This document shows positions 1-11,365 of a stretch of 64,000 nucleotides of DNA, in pieces. The position numbers were made by a program, and so were the translations under genes. This DNA comes from Cladocopium goreaui (Eukaryota > Sar > Dinophyceae > Suessiales > Symbiodiniaceae), in contig CAMXCT020001737.1 of assembly GCA_947184155.2 (NCBI GenBank), positions 51,001 through 115,000 of the forward strand. Reading direction: 5' to 3'. Within the stretch, counting starts at the first letter, position 1. The number at the start of each line of letters is the position of its first letter. The notes beneath the pieces are model-generated. The model made no database searches and was not told the origin of the DNA. It was given only the letters and a program-made list of their open reading frames with translations.

Positions 1-728
1 TATGTTTTTGAATTGCATTCACAGCAATCGAAACAATAACAAATGCACATTGTGCCTTTTAGTGTTTTTCAGGTTGACGTGGGCGATCCCCCGGAATGAT
101 TGGTAGCATTTGCAGTTTCTGTCCATGGTTCAACAAATAATCAGGCGGCAACGTCACCACTGCTCCGCAGAAAAGGCAGGAACCAATTTGTTCTGTTTTG
201 TGTGAAGACACCCAGATGATTTGTATTAGCACGTGGTTCAGACAGACCGAAAACCAACAATGCAAAAAACACGTTTAACGAGGATTTTTTCTTTTGATTT
301 TGACTCACCCATGCAAGGGAAGTGCCTACACGATCGAAACCCGGATCGAACCAACCACCAAATCGCAGGAAATTCGTCGCGACAAAAAAAACATGTATTC
401 AAGTGTTGTTGAATTTTCAGTGTTTTTGTTCAAAATTTGTTGCATTTTTTTTTGCGATGTTTGACATGAAAATTGTCGGTTATCAAACCATCGATTTTTT
501 TCCTTCCGTCAGGAACCCAAGCACTGGGGCTCCTGGTCGCCTACCTGGCCAGCCGGAGTCCCCTTCCAACGGGTCCAAAGTGTCGAAGGGGGAGGTGGTG
601 ACGCCCACGGCTTCACGCAAGGAGGCTCGATTTTACGTTTCGAGATTGAGGGTGTTATTGAATGTTGAATGCTTGAACTATCTTGAACTAGTGTTTCAAG
701 ATGTTTCAAGTCTCTGCCTCAGAACGTT
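1..728. other. No recognised gene
   Basis: AT-rich stretch with homopolymer runs. Short open frames occur on both strands, but none shows a recognisable domain, repeated motif or coding-like composition. I see no feature to annotate. Confidence 0.4.
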
Positions 729-1754
729 GTGATTGGCAAAAAAATGTTGGAGTTTGCTAGTGTGCAGGTCCCCAAGATCACAGGCGAACTGAAAAGTCTT
801 CGGGAGAAGAAACTGCAGAGCCAAAACCAGAGGGCCCAGCAGGATCGTTTAAGTCAAAATCAGGTGGATCCACCTGACACTGGACGATCAATTGGCATCG
901 CTTCAATAGCCTCAGAGTCTACCTCCATCCACTCACTTCGGCCAGGGGGTGGGAGAGCTACATCTGAGCCACCTTTACCGAAGAGTCTTGGACATTTGGG
1001 CATTCCTAGTAAAAACCCAAGATCAAGTCCCATGCCTCAGGGTCGAGAAGCAACCAATTCCACGGTCTTTGAACGGGAGCAGGCGCAAAGCAGACGGGCA
1101 GCCCTGTATTCCGAAATCCCTGACCAGGGACGATCGTACCAAGACAGCTCTGCGGTCAATGCCCTTGTTTTTGGACAACGGCGGACGCGTCCTGGTTCGG
1201 TGGATCCCGGTCTCAGCGAAGATCGGATCCGTCCCGGCAGCCTCATGGAGCAGCCGGCTGGCATGCCAGCCTCAGGTGGTTCCAGAGAAGGTCTCAGGCG
1301 ACTTCAACGGTCTGCGACGCCTCAACCGTCCAATGGGGTGTTGATGGGCGACTCCACCATGGGCCGCAGCTGCTCCGAGAAGCCGGCAAAGCATCGGAGG
1401 CGTTCTGTGCCGTGGATCTCGCAGGGTGATGCTGGGACGCTGTGCGAGGTGGTCTTTGGAAGCTCCACGATGAAGGCACCGCCTCATCCTGAAGTCCTTC
1501 GACAAGTCTGGGGTGGTTGTGCTGGCCAACCCAGCACACGGGCGGATGGAGGTCGAAAGGCTCCGCAGTTTTCAACCCTGGCAGACCTAGAGGGTTATGC
1601 TGGTTTGGTGAGCAGTACCTGCACCCTGACTTCTAGCCTTCCGGGCAGCCCCTTGTCCGATACATCTTCAGTAGTGGAGCCGACGAGGCATGCTTTGGGC
1701 TCCAGGTTGCTGTTTGTGTCAGTCAAAACCAAAGATCCACTGAATCATGCATGA
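729..1754 (+). CDS. Unrecognised Ser/Pro/Arg-rich ORF
   Basis: Open frame of 341 codons that would encode a hydrophilic protein rich in Ser, Arg, Pro and Gly, with no transmembrane segment, signal peptide or domain I recognise. The first residues (MIGKKMLEFASVQVPKI) look helical and the rest disordered. The DNA is clearly less AT-rich than its flanks. Overlapping frames are open on both strands (949-1344 plus, 1272-1529 minus), so the long frame may only reflect GC-richer composition. It could be a real exon, a disordered protein, or part of an old repeat. Nothing nearby helps to decide. Confidence 0.25.
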   Translation: MIGKKMLEFASVQVPKITGELKSLREKKLQSQNQRAQQDRLSQNQVDPPDTGRSIGIASIASESTSIHSLRPGGGRATSEPPLPKSLGHLGIPSKNPRSSPMPQGREATNSTVFEREQAQSRRAALYSEIPDQGRSYQDSSAVNALVFGQRRTRPGSVDPGLSEDRIRPGSLMEQPAGMPASGGSREGLRRLQRSATPQPSNGVLMGDSTMGRSCSEKPAKHRRRSVPWISQGDAGTLCEVVFGSSTMKAPPHPEVLRQVWGGCAGQPSTRADGGRKAPQFSTLADLEGYAGLVSSTCTLTSSLPGSPLSDTSSVVEPTRHALGSRLLFVSVKTKDPLNHA

Positions 1755-3255
1755 AATGAATGAATAGGACCACAGATGGAACAGACTGCCTGGAATTCAT
1801 TGAATGAGTGACTTGACCAGTGTGAAAGGGATTCCGTATCCAGACTATCTGACTGGTGCGGGTCTGAATCTCTTGGAGGCGCTCAGGCATCCGACTGATT
1901 CACGATGCTCCTGGTGCTTCAGACAACTACCAAATTCAGGAGGCTGACATCTGATGACTGATGACTCTGATCATCTCTGATCGTCTCATGACTCAACCCC
2001 CGACGGATCATGGACGCCACTTGTGAGGCATCGCCTCATTGGCCGGTTGAGCAGAAGCCGAAAGGCATGGTGGCTGATTTTGGACGAATGGCATTTGTTT
2101 AGTCAGTTTTTCCAAAACACATTTTTAACTATATTTTAGTACATTTTAATACATTTCAATACATTTTAATCAATACATTTTAATTTTAATATATTTGATG
2201 TTCACAAGCTCTGCATTTTCTATTTGCTAGTGTTCCTTTCTGTTGCTCAAACCCACACCTCAAGAAAAATCATGTACTGTAACATGAAGGTGATGCCGGT
2301 GACGATCGCTTAAACACTTACCGAAACTTGGACTGGATCAAGTATGGGATGAAGTTTGATGAGACCATTTTGCGAGTATGGAGGGCTGCTGCACTGAGAG
2401 AAATTGTCCGTTTTGATATATATATATACTTACTTACTAGATACTGCAAATGCTCTCAAGTAAGCACTTCATTTGAGCCATAGGCAACGACTGGCAAAAA
2501 AATGACTTCAGTCCAGATATTCTTTGCAACACCTTACAGTCATGTATATGTCCGTTGAGAGGATAGAGGGAGAGGGAGGTATGCTTTCTTGCTGATCCGT
2601 GTGGCAGTGATAGCTGTTACCGACTCTGAGGGACGGTTGCAACCTGCCCAGCTAGGATGCCTCTTTGTGACGTTTGAAGATTTGTCAAAATTTGTGACCA
2701 AGAGAGCAACAAGATTATATAATACATGAGCATGCTATATACTATATACTATAGACAATAGATCTTTGTGGGTCCCAGCCATCATTTTGTTTTTCGGCCC
2801 AGACCCAAATTCATTTATCTGTTTTTTAATCATCCCATCATCCCCTTTGACATTTGACCCATAGTTTCATCGTTTGCAGATCATCGTGGACCAACTTAGG
2901 ATCTTTGTATGCCGGTGCAGCTGGAAGGCCGATGTAGGGATGGGCCACGAATATCAACCAAGCCACACATGTATAATGGGATGTGAAAACACAAGGACAG
3001 TTTCCTTATGGTTGTGCTGGTGGATGGGAGAAGCACATCCATAATTTGAACTTGAGCTGTGTTCAGATAACAGTTGGTTGAAGGGAGACTCGACTCCTTT
3101 GAAAGTTCCAAGCCTTTGTTGGCACTCTTTTTGTGCTACGTGAGAGTTCAAACCCTCCCATCAGAAGATTTTGGTAGGACTTTGTGGGAATGTATTATAT
3201 ATTACAGTCACTGCATATATATGGATATATATATATGAATACACATATATATATA
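1755..3255. other. Intergenic, no recognised gene
   Basis: AT-rich DNA with short TA runs (about 2418-2430 and 2715-2755) and a small cluster of overlapping TGATGACT-type words near 1950-1990. A minus ORF at 2896-3111 has no recognisable feature. Confidence 0.4.
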
Positions 3256-4405
3256 TGGATGTATTATATGTATTATATGTATTATATGTATTATATGTAT
3301 TATATGTATTATATGTATTATATGTATTATATGTATTATATGTATTATATGTATTATATGTATTATATGTATTATATGTATTATATCTATTATATGTATT
3401 ATATGTATTATATCTATTATATGTATTATATGTATTATATGTATTATATGTATTATATGTATTATATGTATTATATGTATTATATCTATTATATGTATTA
3501 TATGTATTATATGTATTATATGTATTATATGTATTATATGTATTATATGTATTATATGTATTATATGTATTATATGTATTATATGTATTATATCTATTAT
3601 ATGTATTATATGTATTATATCTATTATATGTATTATATGTATTATATGTATTATATGTATTATATGTATTATATGTATTATATGTATTATATGTATTATA
3701 TGTATTATATCTATTATATGTATTATATCTATTATATCTATTATATCTATTATATGTATTATATCTATTATATCTATTATATCTATTATATGTATTATAT
3801 GCATTATATGTATTATATGTATTATATCTATTATATCTATTATATCTATTATATCTATTATATCTATTATATGTATTATATGTATTATATGTATTATATG
3901 TATTATATGTATTATATGTATTATATGTATTATATGTATTATATGTATTATATGTATTATATGTATTATATGTATTATATCTATTATATCTATTATATCT
4001 ATTATATCTATTATATCTATTATATGTATTATATGTATTATATGTATTATATGTATTATATGTATTATATGTATTATATGTATTATATGTATTATATGTA
4101 TTATATGTATTATATGTATTATATGTATTATATGTATTATATGTATTATATGTATTATATGTATTATATGTATTATATGTATTATATCTATTATATGTAT
4201 TATATCTATTATATCTATTATATGTATTATATGTATATATGTACTATATGTATTATATGTATTATATGTATTATATGTATTATATGTATTATATGTATTA
4301 TATGTATTATATCTATTATATATATTATATGTATTATATGTATTATATGTATTATATGTATTATATCTATTATATGTATTATATGTATTATATGTATTAT
4401 ATGTA
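3256..4405. repeat. 9-bp minisatellite (GTATTATAT/CTATTATAT)
   Basis: About 125 tandem 9-bp units span roughly 1.15 kb. Nearly every unit is GTATTATAT or CTATTATAT, so the array varies almost only at one base. The exceptions are one GCATTATAT near 3800 and a disturbed stretch near 4228-4245. Because nine is a multiple of three and the unit contains no stop in several frames, long spurious ORFs (Tyr-rich on plus, Ile/His/Asp-rich on minus) run across it; they are not genes. C-type units occur singly or in runs of three or five. Confidence 0.95.
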
Positions 4406-5810
4406 TACGATATATATGATGTATGTGATGTATTTGCAATATCGGATATCTTGATTTGCAGCAGGTGTTGAGTCCATGCTTCCGTGTCGATTTTTTCAGC
4501 AGGTCTAGCTGGATGGGATCCATGTCGCGGCGACATCATTGTGCACCTTGGACAGGATGGTGCCCCCCAATTATAAGTTGTTTGAATCAAGTTTATAACC
4601 TCATTTAGATACAATTATAACATATTATAACCCCATCCTGTATGAAACTTTTTTTTGTGTGTTTCACTACATGTAGTGATCGCGATCACTAGCTGTTCAT
4701 GCAGGGTGGTTCTGGCTTGCCTCAAAACCGTGCCAAGGAAACATGTTCTCGAGGTGGCTTGGGGTGAAACACGTGGCCACACTTTGGCATGAAAAGAGCA
4801 TCTGAGTGCACCCTTTTCTTTTTTTTTTTGCACCCTGGCCTTGAATATCCTTTTCTATCCTTTTCCAATAGATGTGAAATCTCAGCCAACCGTGTGGACA
4901 GGAAATGCTTCTGATCAGAGCAATGATGTGCAGGCTGGTTGCCTACAATGCAGGATCCAGTACGGAATATATATATATAATATATCAACTTTGGCTAAGA
5001 TTGCAAAGTTCCACTCCTCTAGGTGCAAGATTGGAAAACCGGGTGCTGCAACCGTAACCTCCTGCTATTTCGAAGCAGAAGAGTGACCCCGCAAGCCCTT
5101 GAAGTGCAGGGTGTTACCAAACGAACAAAACTCCGCAGAGAAAGTTTCCAATAGATCCCAATAGAAGGTTGGACAACAATTCATGAACGATGATATTTTT
5201 CGCTGTTGGTGATTTTCAGTTTCCATCTCAGCTTGACAACTAAAGACAGCTGCTGTGTCCATGTTGGATGTCCAGGGCTCCGGTCCTTTGCTCCAAGAAT
5301 CTGCGCATGGAAGCTCCCTGGGGAACCAAGGCTGAAACTGTTGGCTAAGTCATTTACCATGTCATCAAATCTCGTGCCCTCACCTTGAGTGCTTTGTCAA
5401 CTGATTCGGCTTGGGAGAGATGGCGGAAATTTAGTTTCTTGTGATGCTTTCCACATAACTCAGTTTGATATTCCCCAGCTGGTGAACATGGTTCTAGTTT
5501 GAACTGCATGAACTGGCCTCACTTAGGAGTGGATCCAATCGGTGCAGGCATGGCCAGCCATTCAAACTTGGCTTCCGGTCTCTGACTGACGACCAGCGGC
5601 CGGCACAGGATGCGAAGACAGTTCCCATCGAAGCCGACCACACAGGCACGGTCGCGCCATGCCTTTATCTTGACAGAACTAGATTGACGGAAACACAGTG
5701 GGGGTGCATTGCAGAAGACTGATGCTATTTTGGAGGGCTATTTATTTTATTTTTTTTTTTTGCGGCAAGTTTTGTTTTTTTTGGTTCCTGGTTCTATGCT
5801 TTCCTGTTTC
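4406..5810. other. Intergenic; overlapping palindromes
   Basis: No recognised gene. At 4665-4678 CACTACATGTAGTG is a perfect 14-bp palindrome, and TAGTGATCGCGATCACTA at 4674-4691 is a perfect 18-bp palindrome overlapping it by five bases. Several short ORFs on both strands (for example 4841-5086 plus) have no recognisable motif. Confidence 0.5.
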
Positions 5811-6205
5811 TCTGATTTTCTGCTTTTCTGCTTCTCTGCTTTTCTGCTTCTCTGCTTACATTGCTTCTCTGCTTTTCCTGCTTTTCTGCTTCTCTGCTTA
5901 CATTGCTTCTCTGCTTTTCCTGCTTCTCTGCTTTTCTGCTTTTTGCTTTCCCTGCTTCTCTGCTTTTCCTGCTTCTCTTCTTTTCGGCTTTTTGCTTTCC
6001 TTCTTCTTTGCTTTTCTGCTTCTCTGTTTTCCCTGCTTCTCTGTTTATGTACTTCTGTGCCTTTCTACTTCTACTATTCCACTTTTTCTTTTCTTCAATC
6101 ATGTGTTTTTGCTGCTCTACTTCCTGCTCCTTTGCTTCTTTGCTTCCTGTCTTTACTGTCTCTTTGTTTTTCATTTCATTCTGCTTTATTCTGTTCTGTT
6201 TGTAT
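5811..6205. repeat. Pyrimidine-rich CTGCTTCT tandem array
   Basis: Degenerate tandem repeat of words such as TGCTTCTC and TGCTTTTC, almost wholly C/T plus single G on the plus strand. It includes a 40-bp-class higher unit containing TACATTGCTTCTCTGC that occurs twice (about 5858-5875 and 5899-5916). The Phe/Leu/Cys-rich plus ORFs and the Lys/Glu-rich minus ORF across it are composition artefacts. Such homopurine/homopyrimidine tracts can form triplexes. Confidence 0.85.
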
Positions 6206-7015
6206 CCTAAATGAAACCCTAGAGAGACCCTAGGTGAAACCCAAAGAAACCCTAAAGAAATCCTCATAAGAAACCCTACATGAAGCCCTAAATGAACCCT
6301 AAAGAAACCATAAATGAACCCTAAAGAAACCATAAGTTAATCCTAAAGAAACCATAAATGAAACCCTAAAGAAACTTTAAATGACACCCTAAATGACATC
6401 CCAAAGAAACCCTAAACAACACTCTGGACAAAAAAAACTAAATGAAACCTTAACTGACACCTTGGCTGAAACCCTAAATTGGCACCCTAAAGAAACCCTA
6501 AATGAAACCCTAAACGAAACACTAAAGAAACCCTGAAGAAAACCCTAAATGACACTCTAAATGAAACCCTAATGGAGCCCTAAAGGAACCCACTTGAACG
6601 TTTAGAAATCGTGACAAGAAATCCTGATAAGAAACCCTGGAACGAAACCCTAAAGAAAGCTTAAATGAACTCCTGAATGAAACCTTAAATTGAAATCCTA
6701 AATTGAACCCCCAAAGAAACCTTAAATGAAATCCAAGAAACCCTAAATGAAACCCTAAATGAAACTCTAAATGAAACCCTAGAGAAGCCCTAAAGAAACT
6801 CTAAATGAAACCCTAAAGAAACCTTAAATGAGACCCTAAGTGAAACTCAAACTGAAACCCTAAAGAAACCCTAAATGAAACCCTAAACGAAACCCTAAAG
6901 AAACCCTAAATGAAACCCTAAATAAAACCCCCAAATGAAGCCCTAAATAAAACCCTAAATGAAACCTTAAATGACACCCTAAATGAAAGCCTAAAGAACC
7001 CTCAAGAGACCCACA
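6206..7015. repeat. Degenerate CCCTAAA (telomere-like) array
   Basis: About 800 bp of degenerate 12-13-bp units, mostly AAACCCTAAATG or AAACCCTAAAGA. The core CCCTAAA is the complement of TTTAGGG, the plant-type telomere heptamer, which dinoflagellate telomeres are also reported to use. The heptamers are separated by TGA/GAA spacers instead of being perfectly tandem, so this is not a functional telomere tract but an interstitial telomere-related satellite. Minus-strand Gly/Phe/His-rich ORFs are by-products. Confidence 0.85.
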
Positions 7016-7170
7016 TGAACGTTTGAAGTACCAAAATGTAGCTGAGCTGGGACGAGTGCCGCCGTCAGCGGCTGGGTCCTTTTTTCTTGAGCCATATGCC
7101 ACAGTCGATTTGTGGCGTGTGATCCTTGCGCAAGCCATGCCAAGAGTGTCATCCTAGCAGGTGGCCATGC

Positions 7171-7236
7171 TAATCTACATAGAAAAACTTGTTACACTTC
7201 TCAGTTCCAGTGTTAAAAGGTATTTTACCTTCCACA
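7171..7236. repeat. Left direct repeat flanking LINE (target duplication)
   Basis: This 66-bp segment, beginning TAATCTACATAG and ending TTTACCTTCCACA, recurs at 9299-9368 with only two substitutions and one 4-bp indel. The two copies bracket the RT-coding segment exactly, as a long target-site duplication would. Confidence 0.85.
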
Positions 7237-7243
7237 CTCCCCC

Positions 7244-7260
7244 TTGCCGTATCACGGCAA
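7244..7260 (-). promoter_or_regulatory. 3'-terminal hairpin of the LINE
   Basis: Perfect inverted repeat TTGCCG/CGGCAA around a five-base loop, near the 3' end of the element on its sense (minus) strand. By analogy with stem-loop LINEs it may be the tail structure bound by the reverse transcriptase. That role is inferred from position only. Confidence 0.5.
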
Positions 7261-7377
7261 CCTGAGAAGATTCCATGGCCCGTTTTAGGCCCAAGAAACT
7301 TCAGCCCTTTCAGACGTCGTAGACCTCGTCGAAAAAGAGCTTCGGATCACTCGGCGGCATGCTTTCCTCGGAACTCA

Positions 7378-9250
7378 TCACTGAATAGCTGCCGTCGGTG
7401 ATTTCTGATTCCGACTCCGCCGCCTTGTTGTGATCTTCTTCATCACCTGGGATTTCAGGAGCTGGAGTATCAGGACAAACCCCATGCAGAAAATCCCATA
7501 GGTCTCGGTCTGAAACATCTGACCGCATCGACGTCTGATATCTGTTGCATCGATCCAGCGGCGTCTCATCCACAGGTTCTGAGGACGGGCCTGCAATGCC
7601 CTCAGCATCGCAGTTCGCGAAGTCTCACCCTCTCTGATGGAAATCGTTGGTCCATCCGCCCATCTGCTCGGCTGTGGTTTTGGCCGCATCAAAACTGTGC
7701 TCCCTTTTGGGAAGGCTGAGTTCACGAAGGGCTCTTCCAACGTGGGCAGCATTGGATCCACCCTGTACCCTTCTGCCTGGTTCACCTCCTTTGATGCACT
7801 TGAGCTTGTACAGGACGAAGTAGACCTCCCAGCCATCCCTGTCGCCCTCGCCACCACTCGGTCTGCATCGATATGGTCATTTTTTGGGATCCCAGCATTT
7901 GAAGCCAGCGAGCCCTTGACATTGGCAGATCCCGCCACCGACCAGCTTCCATCTGAAGCCACCGAAGGCGCCGACCCCCTTGATGTCAATGGTCCCGCAT
8001 GCCCTTCAGCTCGGACAACTCCCAAAGCCAAACGTCCTCTTTCTGTTGCAGTCACCTGTCCCCTCCGCTGACTGCTTGTTGAAGCACCTGCTTGTACTGG
8101 AGGTCTCCAAGGTTGTTCTTGTTCTGGTGGGTTCCACTGGATCATGTCTGGATGAAGTCTTGGAACTTCTGAGGAAGATGCAACTCCCTCAACCGGAAAA
8201 AAGTCCAGCCCCTCCATCTCCCTTGCACAAAGCGCTTTGCGACCTTTGCGAGAGGTGGACCACACGTGACGTTTGCCAACATTTGGGTTTTGGCCACTCA
8301 ACGTTGTGAACCCTTCAGTAACCGAGATGGCCTTCTGAAGCTGAGCGACCGCAATGGACGGGTCGGATCGCTCAACTGCGACTGTTGCATCGTCGGCAAA
8401 GCTACGGACAGAGACATCCGATTCAGACTCCACAGCACGGGACCAAATGGACATGATGAGGTTCATGCCAAAACAAGCCAACGCATCACCTTGGGGAAGA
8501 CCACGAGTGACATGGAAAGAACGACCCAAGCCGTAAGCGGACTTCAAGTATTTACGAGCACCACGAATTGCCGAAAGCCAAGTATTGCAAAAGTTGACCG
8601 GAAGACCAGAAAGAAGCAATCAAACACTTATAAAGGATTTCATGCGGAATGCGGTCATATGCTTTTGCCAGGTCCAAGGAAAACCCAACACGATGGGCCT
8701 GTGAAAGCCAGGCATGCTCAGCAGCAGCTGCAGAACACCAAGCAGGGTCAACACTACGTTTGCCACGACGATAGCCAAACTGCGTCCAAGACTCCTGCCA
8801 AGAGCAAAGCTGGGTTGCCCTGACAGAGGCCCACATGCGATAGACGACCGAATTGACCGAAATTGGATGTTGGTCAAACTCATTTTTTGGCGCTAGGGTC
8901 ACAATTTGCAGCAAGAGATCTTCGGGCCAGTCACCATCAGAGGCTTCAACCGCACACAGGAACTCAGCCAGTTTGTCAAAAAGCAAAGGAGGCCAGGTTT
9001 TGATTTCGGAGATAGCCCAGCCGTCAGCCCCACTAGAACAATGGTCGGACATGCGAAGCACAGCATCACGCAACTGTACACCCGTCAGGGGTGGCAGGGT
9101 AACAGGGGCAGCGACTCCAATAAGCATCAAAGTCAGGCGAGGATTCTTGGTCCGGGTCAGGACAGAAGATAGGTTGCCACTTTTGCCAAAGCACGCCCTC
9201 AATATCCGAAGGGTCCATCGAGAGGTTGTTTGTTACGGGGTCCAACACAG
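7378..9250 (-). pseudogene. LINE-type reverse transcriptase, frameshifted
   Basis: Two overlapping minus frames carry one reverse transcriptase. The upstream frame (9202-8552) holds the fingers/palm start: SGADGWAISEIK, the substrate motif GFSLDLAKAYDRIPHEI with the first catalytic Asp, and FGYRRGKRSVDP. The downstream frame (8619-7378) holds GLPQGDALA and the catalytic SFADDATV box. Continuity is broken by a frameshift near 8600. The enzyme would copy element RNA at a nicked chromosomal site. The last 250 or so residues are hydrophilic and unrecognised. Because the frame is broken and the N-terminus missing, this copy should be inactive. Confidence 0.8.
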
Positions 9251-9298
9251 AAGCCACTGGCGGTTGCCAAGCGTCACGCACCCAAGTGTAAACAAACC

Positions 9299-9368
9299 TA
9301 ATCTATATACATAGAAAAACTTGTTACACTTCTCAGTTCCAGTGTTAAAATGTACTTTACCTTCCACA
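9299..9368. repeat. Right direct repeat flanking LINE
   Basis: A 70-bp partner of 7171-7236. It carries an extra TATA near its start and two substitutions near its end; otherwise it is identical. Confidence 0.85.
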
Positions 9369-9369
9369 G

Positions 9370-9530
9370 TAGCAAATACCATGCCAATGAGAGGTTGAAA
9401 TGCCAAAATGTGACAAATACCATGCAAAATGGAAGGCAAACATGGCCAAATGTAGCAAATACCATGCAAAATGCAAAGTGACCATGCCAAAATTTAGCAA
9501 ATACCATGCAAAATGACAGGTTCTAGTTCC
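9370..9530. repeat. Imperfect AGCAAATACCATGCAAAATG tandem repeat
   Basis: Four imperfect copies, about 35-45 bp apart, share the core CAAATACCATGC followed by AAAATG. They adjoin the right direct repeat of the LINE. The minus-strand ORFs here just repeat this unit. Confidence 0.75.
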
Positions 9531-9781
9531 AAACTGTTGCAAATACAAGGCAAATGGTACTGGGAAAGAAAACCAAAAAAATATCCAAAACCTGAGGCAA
9601 AAAATACCAAAAACTATTCTACACCCATTTCGAGCAGCCGAGTGGCTTGCTCCCAAAGCAAAGAGGCTTTGTCCCTACCGCTGGCATTTCAATGTTGAAT
9701 GGAAAACCATGGAAAACCAATGTCTGAGTTTCCGGGTCGTTCACTTTAAGACTTTTGCCAGTCTTCAACCTTCGATATTAG

Positions 9782-10087
9782 TTGCAGATTTCTCGTTGCC
9801 GCAACAAAGCCTTCCTTTTTTGTGACCTTTATTTGAACAAGTTGGCTTCTTGCGTTCAGGCCTTCCCTTGCCCCCAGATATCTCTCGAAATTTGCAGAAT
9901 GCTGCAGGCCAGCCTCATCAGTCTTTCCCACGATCCTGAAACAGGCCGCAAGATTCGAGAGGAGGCGGAGGCGGATATGGCGGATATGGATTGCTTCTGC
10001 AGTGCTGTGACATTGAGCACTGCCGGAATTGTTGCGAAAACTGTACAGAGTTATGACTTTCTGCCAGGCCTGGAACAAAATCTTTGA
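9782..10087 (+). CDS. Unrecognised possible exon
   Basis: Plus frame of 101 codons with coding-like composition, including ETGRKIREEAEADMADMD and a Cys/Leu-rich N-terminal half. The opposite strand is also open (9746-10153 minus, 135 codons), so the coding strand is uncertain. No domain is recognised. Confidence 0.2.
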   Translation: MQISRCRNKAFLFCDLYLNKLASCVQAFPCPQISLEICRMLQASLISLSHDPETGRKIREEAEADMADMDCFCSAVTLSTAGIVAKTVQSYDFLPGLEQNL

Positions 10088-10199
10088 ACAATCAGCTGGA
10101 AGGCTAACCCACCGGGAGGCGGGATCTTCTGCCCTCAGCTGAACCACTGACACTTCAAGATCTTTCCATCCATAGACTCAACCAGAACCAATTCAAACT

Positions 10200-11365
10200 A
10201 GTCACCAGAGTGTGCATGTCAGATTTATTTCAGTTATTTTTTTTTGGGAACAAGTCTCCATGGAAAATGTATGTCATGGCAGGAACGACGTGGGGTCGGA
10301 TGCCCAGTTTGATGAGCACTGCGAGACATGTTGCGAAAAGACCAAAACAGTTCATGAAAAACCATTCACTTGAGCGATTTTTGAGTGTTTTCCTTTTTTT
10401 TTGTAAAAAAAACTATGTATATGTATCCCAAACCACGGAAAGCGAAATGGTGAACTACAAGAAACCATATATTTTCTTCGAGAACCCATGTGCGACCCCA
10501 GTGTTGGTCTTCGTTCAATTCATCCGTTCATGGAATTCCAAACGTGCGACATTGGCAAAAAATTGACAAGTTGTGCACAAAAGGTTCATCACCGTTCATC
10601 AGAAAGGGTTGGTTGTTTACGTTAGTTTCAATTGTTCTAGATATACAGAGTTCTTGTTTTCAGTCGTTGCCGTTGGGTTGCAAAGCTGGATTGAGTCCTT
10701 TTTTTCCGCGAGAGGTAAAGTCCGTGCCCAGTTCTGTTGGCTTCTGAGAAGGACCCATGGACTGCTGACAAGAGCGGTGTGACACTGTGTCAAAATTGAA
10801 GCCATGGGACTAGAGATTTCGCTCACGTTTTGAAATTATTGTAATGATACTGTAGTATTTTTGGGTACCTAACGTTGGACTCATACTGATATTGTTGTTT
10901 GTAAACACAGACATATATTTGGCAATCGAAGTTCTTGGAATCCACTCTTGGGTTGTAAATTGTATATCTTTAGGAGGTATTTTGTCAACAATGCAATTTT
11001 GGTTCGTGCAGACCGGGAAGCATCTATCTGGTAGGATCATGCATATTTTTATCCGTAGTGCCAAAACAGGAGAATGGCGACAATAGCGACAGATCATGCT
11101 ACACTTCCACATTGGATGTGGGATGATCAAATTTCACAGTGCAAGTTCCGGCCATGCCATGGATGGGAAATATCTGCATCCCGGCCTCCAAGGTTGCAAG
11201 TACCAAGGATCTCTTGACTCCCAGCCCTCAGCCTTTGCCGTCTCCAAGGTTCCAACATGGGATACTTTATGGCGCGGAAAGGGGTTCCGGTTCCAATGGG
11301 CTTCCAAAATGAGAGACACCCAAATGGACCAGTAAAGGAAGCATTTGGGTTTGAACATCGGGTCC
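10200..11365. other. No recognised gene
   Basis: AT-rich DNA with short ORFs on both strands. None carries a recognisable motif, and no repeat structure was seen. Confidence 0.4.

Larger units (their letters stand above)
7237..9298 (-). mobile_element. Non-LTR retrotransposon, 5'-truncated copy
   Basis: A LINE-type element of about 2.06 kb lies on the minus strand between 66- and 70-bp direct repeats. Its 3' end (minus sense) lies at 7237, eight bases from a 6-bp-stem, 5-base-loop hairpin (TTGCCG TATCA CGGCAA at 7244-7260), of the kind many LINE reverse transcriptases recognise in their RNA tail. The 5' end lies within the reverse transcriptase ORF, with no upstream endonuclease part, so the copy is 5'-truncated, as is usual for target-primed insertion. 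There are no LTRs and no poly-A tail. Confidence 0.75.

Noticed and set aside
3171..4614. Three ORFs of more than 400 codons (Tyr/Met/Leu-rich on plus, Ile/His/Asp-rich on minus)
   Set aside because: They are translations of a 9-bp repeat without stop codons in several frames; there is no coding content outside the array.
5794..6333. Lys/Glu-rich 179-codon minus ORF that looks like a coiled coil
   Set aside because: Composition artefact of the pyrimidine-rich repeat; the opposite strand is open in two frames.
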